DNA of 64,000 bases, taken from positions 1-64,000 of the forward strand of contig NZ_BBRX01000025.1 in assembly GCF_000829675.1 (NCBI RefSeq). The letters run 5' to 3'. Below, piece by piece: positions 56,259-64,000 of this stretch. Below the pieces are notes generated by a model. It worked only from the letters and a program-made list of their open reading frames with translations. It searched no databases and had not been told where the DNA came from. The stretch is from Acinetobacter rudis (lineage in GTDB: Bacteria; Pseudomonadota; Gammaproteobacteria; Pseudomonadales; Moraxellaceae). The position numbers were made by a program, and so were the translations under genes. Within the stretch, counting starts at the first letter, position 1. Every line of letters begins with the position of its first letter.

Positions 56259-57272
56259 TTAGAAGCGAAAAACCCCTAAACCTGCTTTCACTTCATCTAA
56301 AGTTTGTTGTGTAATATCTCGACACTTGTCTGTACCAGTGCGCAAGATGTCCAAGATGTAATCAGGATCTTTTGCAAGCTCCATGCGACGCTCACGGATA
56401 GGTCCAATGAGTTCTTTTAATACGCCTTCAAGACGCTTTTTGACAGTACCATCGCCTAAACCGCCACGACGATAATGCGCTTTCAACTCTTCAACTTCTT
56501 CTTTATTTGGATCAAAGGCATCGAGATAAGTAAAGACAATATTACCCTCAACTTGACCTGGATCTTCAATACGCAAATGATTTGGATCGGTATACATCGC
56601 ATTGACAGCTTTTTTAATATCTTTATCCGTGGCATCCAAGACGATGGTATTGCCTAATGATTTAGACATCTTCGCTTTACCATCAAAACCAGGCAAACGG
56701 CTCATGTTTGATAGTAATGCTTTGCATTCTGGAAGTAGGTCGTGTCCAATCTGGCGATTAATACGACGCACAACTTCATTGGTTTGCTCAATCATTGGAA
56801 TTTGGTCTTCACCAACAGGAACCACAGTGGCTTTAAATGCTGTGATATCTGCTGCTTGAGCGATTGGGTAACATAAAAATCCAGCTGGAATATCACGTTC
56901 AAAACCACGTAATTGAATTTCAGCTTTAATGGTTGGGTTGCGCTCAAGACGTGCCACGCTGACAAAATTCAGATATAGCATGGTGAGTTCATTAAGTGCT
57001 GGTAAGCTAGATTGAACACAAATTGTTGTTTTAGTTGGATCAATACCAACAGCTAAATAATCAGTTGCAACTTCGATAATATTGCGGCGAACTTTTTCAA
57101 AATTATCAGCATTATCAGTGAACGCCTGAGCATCAGCTAATAGTAAGTGTTGGTGATGAGAGTCTTGTAGACCAACGCGTGAACGTAGTGAACCAACAAA
57201 ATGGCCTAAATGTAATTGTCCTGTTGGACGATCTCCAGTCAAAATAATAGGACGCGAATCTAGATTACTCAT
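56259..57272 (-). CDS. trpS: Tryptophanyl-tRNA synthetase
   Basis: Class I synthetase charging tRNA-Trp. HIGH-type motif GQLHLGHFVGSL near residue 20, KMSKS in AKMSKSLGNTI near residue 200; the ATP-site segment VPVGEDQ is intact. 337 residues, typical bacterial length. Monocistronic. Confidence 0.97.
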   Translation of the reverse strand: MSNLDSRPIILTGDRPTGQLHLGHFVGSLRSRVGLQDSHHQHLLLADAQAFTDNADNFEKVRRNIIEVATDYLAVGIDPTKTTICVQSSLPALNELTMLYLNFVSVARLERNPTIKAEIQLRGFERDIPAGFLCYPIAQAADITAFKATVVPVGEDQIPMIEQTNEVVRRINRQIGHDLLPECKALLSNMSRLPGFDGKAKMSKSLGNTIVLDATDKDIKKAVNAMYTDPNHLRIEDPGQVEGNIVFTYLDAFDPNKEEVEELKAHYRRGGLGDGTVKKRLEGVLKELIGPIRERRMELAKDPDYILDILRTGTDKCRDITQQTLDEVKAGLGVFRF

Positions 57273-57630
57273 TAACTATTCCAATCTTTCTGTAAATGCA
57301 CATTGCTCAATGATTGTGCTTTGATGAATAGCGTACATTGTACGGGAATATTTTTTTTTATGTCAGTAAGAAAAAAACAAATCGTAGATAAACTCAAGTA
57401 AAAAATAGTGTGAATTGCTTAACTTTGTGCTCACCAGTATTTTTTAATCCTTGATTAGAGACCCAAATCAGTAAATTGATTCATAAATCATAGATATGAG
57501 CGTTAATTTTTATAAGCATAAAGTTAAAAAATAGTGAAAAATAATACTTTTGTTTTTTTTGCTGGTTCTATCAATATACAATATCGTGTCCATCAATTGC
57601 TGGTGGCAACCAAATTTGAAATAAAAACTA
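57273..57630. other. Intergenic region between trpS and the antiporter gene
   Basis: 358 AT-rich nt holding divergent leaders. I see no gene, hairpin or strong promoter that I can support. Confidence 0.4.
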
Positions 57631-57645
57631 ATGGTTAGGAGTCGC

Positions 57646-59145
57646 ATGGGTAATTATTTTCTACTACAGTTTTTTACGGTAATTTTTGCGTTATCTATTG
57701 TGACGACCATATTTAATAAACGAATTTTAGGTTTTCCACAGGCAATAGGCGTACCAATTGTTTCTGCAATTTTGGTCTTTATATTGCAGTGGGGGGCGAG
57801 TTTATTAAGTGGCAATCAGTTTATCACTATTAATATTCATAGTATTGAGGACGCAGTTCGTAAAATCGATTTTTATGACTTTCTTGTGAACGGTGTAATT
57901 TGTTTTATTTTAACCTCATCCGCACTTAAGTTTAAAGTTTCTGATTTAAGAACCTTTTGGAAGCCGATTGGTATTTTGGCAACCATAGCTTTGGTATTGT
58001 GTGCTGTTTTTTACGGTGGACTGTTATATGGTTTCCAGTATCTGATTGGTGAGCCTGTCCCGATTTTAATCTTATTCCTATTGGGATCTGCATTAGTTGC
58101 GACTGACCCGATTGGGGTTAAAGGTGTATTAAGCTCTGTACGCGCTCCGCATCATTTAATGATTAAGCTTGAAGGTGAGTCATTATTTAATGATGCCATG
58201 TGTATTGCGATCTTTATGACACTGTTAAATGTCTTAGAGGGGGAGCATTTTAGCTTACTGGCCACCTTACAGACTTTGCTCTATGAGATTGTTGTTGCTG
58301 TTGTGATTGGTTGGGCTTTTGGATTAGGGATATTGCGTTTACTTAAAGGTAAACATGAGATGGAGTCTCTGATTTTAACCACAGCACTACTGGCTTGTGG
58401 TTCTTATTTGGTGGCTCTTTTTGCCCATGCTTCCGCACCTATTGCCTGTGTGATTGGTGGTCTAATCGTTGGTAATAAATGGGGAGAGATTTTAGCTGAG
58501 CGTGAAGTACGTGAGGTGAACCATTTTTGGCATACTGTAGAAGGTATTATCAACTCTTTTCTTTTTACTTTGATTGGCCTAGAAATTTTTATCTTGGATT
58601 TAAGTTCTAGTCTAATCTTTGGCGGTATTGTCGCCTTTGTTTTATTGCACTTATCGCGTTTTGCAGCAAACTTTTTATCCTTTGCATTTTTTCCAAGTTT
58701 CCGACAAAAGAGCTACAACGGTAGTTTGGTGATCTTATCTTGGGGTGGAGTGCGTGGTGGGATCTCGTTGGCATTAATCCTCGCTGTTGCAAACATTCCT
58801 GAATTACGTCAGTACAGCAGTATTTTAATTGGATATACATTTATCAGTGTATTACTGTCAGGTGTTGTTTGTGGTTTAGGTTTACCTGCTGTGATGAATG
58901 CATTTTATTATAACCCGAATGAAGAGAAACGAGGTTTTAAGGGCTGGTATCAGCGCATGTGTAATAAGCTCAATCGTAAGGAGTATAAATACATCGTGGG
59001 TGAAGATAAATATGGTAATGAAACCATTACCATCTATAAGCCAGAAAGCTTTGTTGACGAAAAAACAGAAGATGGTGTTGCAACATTACATCGCCCTGAT
59101 AAAGCCGAAGAGTTAAAACGCTTAGAGCAGCCGGGTAATTTCTAA
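57646..59145 (+). CDS. Cation:proton antiporter, CPA1 (NhaP-type)
   Basis: A 499-residue membrane protein with about 12 helices. ATDPIGVKGVL and GESLFNDAMCIAIF are hallmark motifs of NhaP-type CPA1 antiporters, exchanging Na+ or K+ for H+. A cytoplasmic tail of about 80 residues follows. I prefer ATG 57646 (MGNYFLLQFF) since AGGAG lies 4 nt upstream; the ATG at 57631 has no ribosome-binding site. The ATL gene follows after 13 nt and may be co-transcribed. Confidence 0.92.
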   Translation: MGNYFLLQFFTVIFALSIVTTIFNKRILGFPQAIGVPIVSAILVFILQWGASLLSGNQFITINIHSIEDAVRKIDFYDFLVNGVICFILTSSALKFKVSDLRTFWKPIGILATIALVLCAVFYGGLLYGFQYLIGEPVPILILFLLGSALVATDPIGVKGVLSSVRAPHHLMIKLEGESLFNDAMCIAIFMTLLNVLEGEHFSLLATLQTLLYEIVVAVVIGWAFGLGILRLLKGKHEMESLILTTALLACGSYLVALFAHASAPIACVIGGLIVGNKWGEILAEREVREVNHFWHTVEGIINSFLFTLIGLEIFILDLSSSLIFGGIVAFVLLHLSRFAANFLSFAFFPSFRQKSYNGSLVILSWGGVRGGISLALILAVANIPELRQYSSILIGYTFISVLLSGVVCGLGLPAVMNAFYYNPNEEKRGFKGWYQRMCNKLNRKEYKYIVGEDKYGNETITIYKPESFVDEKTEDGVATLHRPDKAEELKRLEQPGNF

Positions 59146-59158
59146 GGATAACTTGGCA

Positions 59159-59494
59159 ATGAATGGACAGGGGATGAATAAGCAAAGTGCAGAGCTCGCA
59201 CAATTAATTGTTGCAGTCGTACAATTGATTCCCTACGGTAAAGTGGCAAGTTATGGGCAAGTTGCTCGACTTGCTGGTTTACCCAGACATGCGAGGCTTG
59301 TTGGCAGAGTTTTGTCTCAACTCGATGCAACGAGTGAATTACCTTGGCATCGGGTATTGAATAGTCAGGGTGTGATTCGTATAGAAAAATATAATGCTGC
59401 AGGCGAAAATCTTCAGAGTTTAAAACTTATGCAAGAAGGGGTGATCGTTCTGAATGGAAAGGTCAATCTAAAAGTATTTCAATGGCAGCCTTAA
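59159..59494 (+). CDS. Alkyltransferase-like protein (ATL), MGMT fold without the reactive Cys
   Basis: A 111-residue protein matching the C-terminal DNA-binding domain of O6-alkylguanine-DNA alkyltransferases (YGKVASYGQVARLAGLPRHA, RVLSQL). The active-site PCHR is replaced by PWHR (Trp63), which defines ATL proteins: they bind alkylated guanine and flag it for nucleotide excision repair. Start uncertain: TTG 59153, ATG 59159 (AAGGA 10 nt upstream) and ATG 59174 are in frame. A convergent terminator follows. Confidence 0.92.
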   Translation: MNGQGMNKQSAELAQLIVAVVQLIPYGKVASYGQVARLAGLPRHARLVGRVLSQLDATSELPWHRVLNSQGVIRIEKYNAAGENLQSLKLMQEGVIVLNGKVNLKVFQWQP

Positions 59495-59509
59495 GCGCTT
59501 TTGAATAAT

Positions 59510-59537
59510 ATTAAGCCTCGCTATTGCGAGGCTTAAT
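59510..59537. terminator. Convergent terminator
   Basis: A 12-bp perfect stem (ATTAAGCCTCGC with its complement) and loop TATT, between ATL and the universal stress protein gene. Confidence 0.85.
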
Positions 59538-59577
59538 ATATTTAGAATATAGATTTTATTCTAAAAGTAATCATAGA

Positions 59578-60018
59578 CTAGCTTTTTACTACCAGCACTG
59601 GAATATTTAATTCAGTAATCAAGCTTTGGGCAACACTTCCTAAGAAGAGTTTCTTAATTCCCGTGCGACCATGTGAGCTTAATACTACAAGGTCGATTTT
59701 ATGGTCTGCAACTGCTTGAGCAATCGTTTGATGAATATTTTCACCTTCAAGCAATAGCGTTTCTACATCAATACCCTCAGCCGCAAATGCTTGTTGAGCT
59801 TTTTCAATATTTTCCTTAATAAAATTGCGTGCACGCTCAATCAATTGATTTGATTGACCATAAGCGAAATATTCTGAAGCAATATACGGGTCCAGTGTCA
59901 TTACCTGAACGACAGTAACTTTACTGTTAAATTTTTTAGCTAATTCAGCAGCGTGTTTTACCACTGTCATAGCAGTTTCTGAGCCGTCCACAGGTACTAG
60001 AATATTTTGATAAGTCAT
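59578..60018 (-). CDS. Universal stress protein, UspA family
   Basis: A 146-residue single UspA domain: NILVPVDGSETA at the N-terminus and the ATP-binding loop GRTGIKKLFLGSVAQSLI near the C-terminus (G-2x-G-9x-G-S type). ATP-binding subtype. Protects against oxidative and starvation stress in the family; precise role here unknown. Monocistronic, with a 294-nt region behind its start that also holds the greA terminator. Confidence 0.93.
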   Translation of the reverse strand: MTYQNILVPVDGSETAMTVVKHAAELAKKFNSKVTVVQVMTLDPYIASEYFAYGQSNQLIERARNFIKENIEKAQQAFAAEGIDVETLLLEGENIHQTIAQAVADHKIDLVVLSSHGRTGIKKLFLGSVAQSLITELNIPVLVVKS

Positions 60019-60262
60019 GAAGATCTCTCCTTATTGTTGTCGCAAGTCATAAAAAATCAAACTGTTAGTATATTGTTGATGATGTTAAAACCATGTCATC
60101 TGTCTAGATCATAACTGGTATTTATATAATATAAAACCTATTAAATTCCTAAGGATAATATATTGTTAGACGCTGCTAGGTAATTGATAAACTTAGTATG
60201 TCTCTATAAAAATATACTACTAGATAAAACTAAATATAAATGTGATCCAAGTTGCGAAAATA

Positions 60263-60295
60263 AAAAAGCCAGCTAAGAAGAGCTGGCTTTTTTAG
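60263..60295 (-). terminator. Terminator of greA
   Basis: A 12-bp stem AAAAAGCCAGCT/AGCTGGCTTTTT, loop AAGAAG, T-run on both sides, about 20 nt past the greA stop. Confidence 0.85.
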
Positions 60296-60312
60296 GAAAA
60301 TACGGGAACCGA

Positions 60313-60789
60313 TTAAATATATTCTACAGAAACTACTTCGTACTCAACCTCTCCTTGAGGCGTTACGATTTTGGCATCATCACCTTCGTATTTACCTAAT
60401 AAACCCCGTGCAATGGGAGAGTTAACAGATATTTTATTGATTTTAAAATCAGCCTCATCATCACCGACGATTTTATAGGTTTTTCTTTCTTCGGTGTCAA
60501 GGTTTTCAATCGTTACCGTTACACCAAATACGATACGGCCATTGTGCTCAAGTTCATTGATATCAATAACTTGTGCAGCCCCTAACTTGCCTTCAATATC
60601 TTGAATGCGTCCTTCACAAAAGCCTTGCTGTTCACGAGCGGCATGGTACTCAGCATTTTCTTTGAGATCCCCATGTTCACGTGCTTCTGCAATAGCAGCT
60701 GTAATGCGTGGACGATCAACTGATTTTAATTGGTGTAACTCTTTCTCTAGGGCTTCTTTGCCTTCGGGAGTCATAGGATAACGTTGCAT
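60313..60789 (-). CDS. greA: Transcription elongation factor GreA
   Basis: Rescues backtracked RNA polymerase by stimulating transcript cleavage. The N-terminal coiled coil carries the acidic tip in [20 protein letters not shown]; the C-terminal FKBP-like domain ends the protein. I start at ATG 60789 ([18 protein letters not shown], 158 residues, same as E. coli) with GAGGGA upstream; the open frame before it is not GreA-like. It lies 88 nt after carB with a terminator between. Confidence 0.97.
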   Translation of the reverse strand: MQRYPMTPEGKEALEKELHQLKSVDRPRITAAIAEAREHGDLKENAEYHAAREQQGFCEGRIQDIEGKLGAAQVIDINELEHNGRIVFGVTVTIENLDTEERKTYKIVGDDEADFKINKISVNSPIARGLLGKYEGDDAKIVTPQGEVEYEVVSVEYI

Positions 60790-60831
60790 TGTTGTCCCTC
60801 TGCTAGTAAGAAAAATTGATAACTCAAAAAT

Positions 60832-60864
60832 AAAAAATCCCGCCACCGATCAAGTAGCGGGATT
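60832..60864 (-). terminator. Terminator between carB and greA
   Basis: An 8-bp stem AATCCCGC/GCGGGATT (60836-60843 and 60857-60864) with a T6 run on the minus strand. Confidence 0.7.
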
Positions 60865-60877
60865 GATCGGTAGAGAA

Positions 60878-63800
60878 TTAACCTACAACTTGTAAATCTT
60901 GCAAACGATAAACATCCATCGGCAATTGAATCGCAAGTGCTTGGCAAACTGCTTCTGCACCGTTGAGGGTAGTGGTGTAATACACTTTACCTTGTAGTGC
61001 TGAACGGCGGATGTAACACGAATCCTGCTGTGCTTGTTTACCTTCAGTAGTGTTGATAATGAGGTGAATTTCGCCATTTTTCAAGCGGTCCACAATATTT
61101 GGACGACCTTCAGTAACTTTGTTTACACGCTCACAAGCAATACCAGCAGCTTGGATGACATCATAAGTACCGCCAGTAGCGATAACTTTAAAGCCAAGGT
61201 CAACCAATTGTGATGCTACACCAACTACACGTTGTTTGTCAGAATCACGGACAGAGATAAAGGCATGTTTAATTTCGCCTTCTGTCGGTTTACCTGGTAA
61301 GCGATCATTTGAACCGAGTACAGCTTTATAGAAAGCCTCACCGAATGATTTGCCTACACCCATAACCTCACCGGTAGATTTCATTTCAGGTCCAAGGATA
61401 GGGTCTACACCAGGGAACTTATTGAAAGGGAATACCGCTTCTTTTACTGAGTAATGTGCTGGAATGATTTCTTTAGTAAAGCCTTGAGAAGCTAAAGATT
61501 GGCCTGCCATACAACGTGCAGCAACTTTTGCTAAAGATTCACCAATACACTTAGAAACAAATGGCACAGTACGTGAAGCACGTGGGTTAACTTCGAGGAT
61601 ATAAACATCTTCGCCTTTAACCGCAAACTGTACGTTCATTAGTCCCACAACACCAAGTTCTTTTGCCATCGCTACAGTTTGGCGACGCATTTCATTTTGG
61701 ATGTCATCAGACAATGAATACGGTGGAATTGAACATGCAGAGTCACCTGAGTGAATACCTGCTTGTTCGATGTGTTGCATGATACCGCCAATAACAACAT
61801 CTTTACCATCAGAAACACAGTCTACGTCAACTTCGATTGCATCATCTAAGAAACGGTCAAGAAGAACAGGTGCTTCGTTTGATGCTTGTACTGCATCACG
61901 TAAGTAGCGCTTAAGCTCTTCGTCGTTGTAGACGATTTCCATTGCGCGGCCACCAAGTACATAAGATGGACGAACTACCAATGGGAAGCCAACTTTCTCT
62001 GCTTCACGAATACCTTCGTCTGCGGACTTAACAATACTGTTGTTTGGCTGACGTAGATTGAGACGTTGAATCATTTGTTGGAAACGTTCACGGTCTTCTG
62101 CACGGTCAATTGCATCAGGAGAAGTACCAATGATTGGCGCACCAGCTTCTTCAAGCGCACGAGCCAATTTTAATGGTGTTTGACCACCATATTGTACAAT
62201 GATGCCTTTCGGTTTTTCATTACGTACAATTTCAAGTACATCTTCAAGTGTAATTGGTTCGAAATACAAACGATCTGAAGTGTCATAATCTGTTGAAACA
62301 GTTTCAGGGTTACAGTTCACCATGATTGTTTCATAACCGTCTTCACGCATTGCAAGTGCAGCGTGTACACAGCAATAGTCAAATTCAATACCTTGACCAA
62401 TACGGTTTGGACCACCACCGATGACCATGATCTTGTCTTTGTTTGACGGATTAGATTCGCACTCTTCGTCGTAAGTCGAATACATATAAGCAGTATCTGA
62501 CTCGAACTCAGCCGCACAAGTATCTACGCGTTTATAAACTGGATAAACACCAAGATTCCAGCGATGCTTACGGAATTGCTTCTGTGAAATACCCATTAAG
62601 TCACTGATACGAAGATCAGATAAACCTTTACGTTTAAATCCACGGATATTTTCAGCAGTAAGATCACCAAAACCTAAAGTTTTGATTTGCTCTTCAGTCT
62701 TGATAATGTCTTGAATTTGAATCAAGAACCAACGGTCAATTTTAGTTGCTTCAAAAACTTCATCCAAGCTCATACCGTGACGGAATGCATCCGCAACGTA
62801 CCAAATACGCTCAGGACCTGGAACTTTAAGTTCAACCAAGATTTTTTCTTTGGCTTTGCTTTCATTCGCTTCAAGTTTTTCGTCAAAACCACATACGCCA
62901 ACTTCAAGACCACGAAGCGCTTTTTGTACAGACTCTTGGAAGTTACGACCAATGGCCATGACTTCACCTACAGATTTCATCTGAGTCGTCAGTACAGTTT
63001 CAGCTTGTGGGAATTTTTCAAAGTTGAAACGTGGAATCTTAGTTACAACATAGTCAATTGATGGCTCAAAAGACGCTGGAGTTACACCACCTGTGATGTC
63101 ATTTTTCAACTCATCAAGGGTATAACCTACAGCAAGTTTTGCTGCAACTTTAGCAATCGGGAAACCTGTTGCTTTAGAAGCCAATGCAGATGAACGAGAT
63201 ACACGTGGGTTCATCTCAATCACCACCATACGGCCAGTATCAGGACAGATACCGAACTGTACATTTGAACCGCCTGTTTCGACACCGATTTCGCGAAGTA
63301 CAGCTAAAGATGCATTACGCATCAATTGGTATTCTTTGTCTGTCAGTGTTTGAGCAGGCGCAACAGTGATTGAGTCGCCAGTGTGAACGCCCATAGGGTC
63401 AAAGTTTTCGATTGAACATACAATGATACAGTTGTCTTTTTTGTCACGGACAACTTCCATTTCATATTCTTTCCAACCAATCAATGATTCATCGATGAGT
63501 AGTTGGTGTGTCGGTGATAAGTCAAAACCACGTTCACAGATTTCAAGGAATTCTTCGCGGTTATATGCGATACCGCCACCTGAACCACCCATTGTAAATG
63601 ATGGGCGGATGATCACAGGGAAGCCAAAACCAGCTTGGATTTTTAATGCTTCTTCCATGGTTTCAGCAACAGCAGCGCGAGGGCATTCAAGACCAATTTT
63701 GCGCATTGCTTCATCAAAAAGCTTGCGGTCTTCTGCTTTATTAATTGCTTCTTTAGATGCACCAATGAGCTCTACATTGTATTTTTCTAAAATACCATGC

Positions 63801-64000
63801 TCATCCAATGCTAAAGCACAGTTCAATGCAGTCTGGCCACCCATAGTTGGGAGGATCGCATCTGGACGTTCTTTTTCAATGATTTGAGCAACAGTTTGCC
63901 AAGTAATTGGCTCAATATAAGTTGCATCAGCCATTGTCGGGTCAGTCATGATGGTGGCTGGGTTAGAGTTCACCAAAATAACGCGAAAACCTTCTTCACG
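60878..64000 (-). CDS. carB: Carbamoyl-phosphate synthase large chain, N-terminally cut by the window
   Basis: Makes carbamoyl phosphate from bicarbonate, ammonia and ATP for arginine and pyrimidine synthesis, with CarA. The frame is open to the window edge (REEGFRVIL before [12 protein letters not shown]), so the true start lies outside. Two ATP-grasp halves are visible: [15 protein letters not shown] and [17 protein letters not shown] in the first; [26 protein letters not shown] and [18 protein letters not shown] in the second; the C-terminal MGS-like allosteric domain carries [14 protein letters not shown]. About 1040 codons are present of about 1075. Confidence 0.97.
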   Translation of the reverse strand, partial: REEGFRVILVNSNPATIMTDPTMADATYIEPITWQTVAQIIEKERPDAILPTMGGQTALNCALALDEHGILEKYNVELIGASKEAINKAEDRKLFDEAMRKIGLECPRAAVAETMEEALKIQAGFGFPVIIRPSFTMGGSGGGIAYNREEFLEICERGFDLSPTHQLLIDESLIGWKEYEMEVVRDKKDNCIIVCSIENFDPMGVHTGDSITVAPAQTLTDKEYQLMRNASLAVLREIGVETGGSNVQFGICPDTGRMVVIEMNPRVSRSSALASKATGFPIAKVAAKLAVGYTLDELKNDITGGVTPASFEPSIDYVVTKIPRFNFEKFPQAETVLTTQMKSVGEVMAIGRNFQESVQKALRGLEVGVCGFDEKLEANESKAKEKILVELKVPGPERIWYVADAFRHGMSLDEVFEATKIDRWFLIQIQDIIKTEEQIKTLGFGDLTAENIRGFKRKGLSDLRISDLMGISQKQFRKHRWNLGVYPVYKRVDTCAAEFESDTAYMYSTYDEECESNPSNKDKIMVIGGGPNRIGQGIEFDYCCVHAALAMREDGYETIMVNCNPETVSTDYDTSDRLYFEPITLEDVLEIVRNEKPKGIIVQYGGQTPLKLARALEEAGAPIIGTSPDAIDRAEDRERFQQMIQRLNLRQPNNSIVKSADEGIREAEKVGFPLVVRPSYVLGGRAMEIVYNDEELKRYLRDAVQASNEAPVLLDRFLDDAIEVDVDCVSDGKDVVIGGIMQHIEQAGIHSGDSACSIPPYSLSDDIQNEMRRQTVAMAKELGVVGLMNVQFAVKGEDVYILEVNPRASRTVPFVSKCIGESLAKVAARCMAGQSLASQGFTKEIIPAHYSVKEAVFPFNKFPGVDPILGPEMKSTGEVMGVGKSFGEAFYKAVLGSNDRLPGKPTEGEIKHAFISVRDSDKQRVVGVASQLVDLGFKVIATGGTYDVIQAAGIACERVNKVTEGRPNIVDRLKNGEIHLIINTTEGKQAQQDSCYIRRSALQGKVYYTTTLNGAEAVCQALAIQLPMDVYRLQDLQVVG

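Overview
The window is chromosomal DNA of an Acinetobacter-type gammaproteobacterium. It is AT-rich. Evidence for the assignment: the gene order rubA-rubB-estB-oxyR known from Acinetobacter baylyi, an lpd-sucC-sucD cluster, a KQCGH-type isocitrate lyase of 533 residues, an RsxB gene next to nth without the other rsx genes, and an sRNA-like locus next to trpS. Most of the window is core metabolism, translation and cell-envelope genes; the only clear mobile-element scar lies at about 23.1-26.3 kb.

Layout. 0-5.5 kb: end of lpd, sucCD, a small secreted protein, then rsmD and mrdA (PBP2) on the minus strand. 5.7-14.2 kb: small envelope protein, DUF445 membrane protein, adk, nth/rsxB, gdhA, a META/DUF4377 lipoprotein, a LigB-type dioxygenase and rlmH. 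14.2-20.7 kb: lon with a strong terminator and a second orphan terminator behind it, 5-formyl-THF cyclo-ligase, two small secreted proteins and an OsmC-YcaO fusion. 21-23 kb: small accessory genes (DUF5713-like, secreted unknowns, SEL1 repeats). 23.1-26.3 kb: decayed prophage ending at tRNA-Arg(CCT), with wrecked lysis genes, a DUF6984-like gene, a frameshifted membrane-protein gene and a tyrosine integrase without a normal start codon. 26.4-31.9 kb: two paralogous aromatic-type amino-acid permeases, a stand-alone prpF and ispA. 31.9-36.3 kb: oxyR, estB, rubB, rubA and a TonB-C-like secreted protein. 36.4-46.1 kb: lysS, a YdhP-like exporter, dkgB/yafC, cysD-cysN, a thioredoxin, a quinone oxidoreductase and one unknown. 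46.2-53.2 kb: CitMHS transporter, CNNM/CBS protein, a LysR regulator divergent from aceA, and an NlpE-like lipoprotein. 53.4-64 kb: yqiJ-yqiK (flotillin), a probable Aar sRNA, trpS, a CPA1 antiporter, an alkyltransferase-like protein, a universal stress protein, greA and a carB cut by the window end.

Functional links. SucCD and Lpd serve the TCA cycle, AceA the glyoxylate shunt and the CitMHS permease citrate uptake, so C2/C4 growth is well represented. Rubredoxin and its reductase feed electrons to alkane hydroxylase, with OxyR beside them. Many genes are separated by strong intrinsic terminators, several shared by convergent genes.

No convincing new multi-gene system was found. The most unusual items are the integrase-coupled membrane gene broken at an A8 tract, the integrase that lost its start codon, the OsmC-YcaO fusion, the vestigial APS-kinase-like tail on CysN, the terminator between rubA and rubB, and two candidate sRNA loci. 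Family assignments are from reading the sequence and memory; no database search was run.
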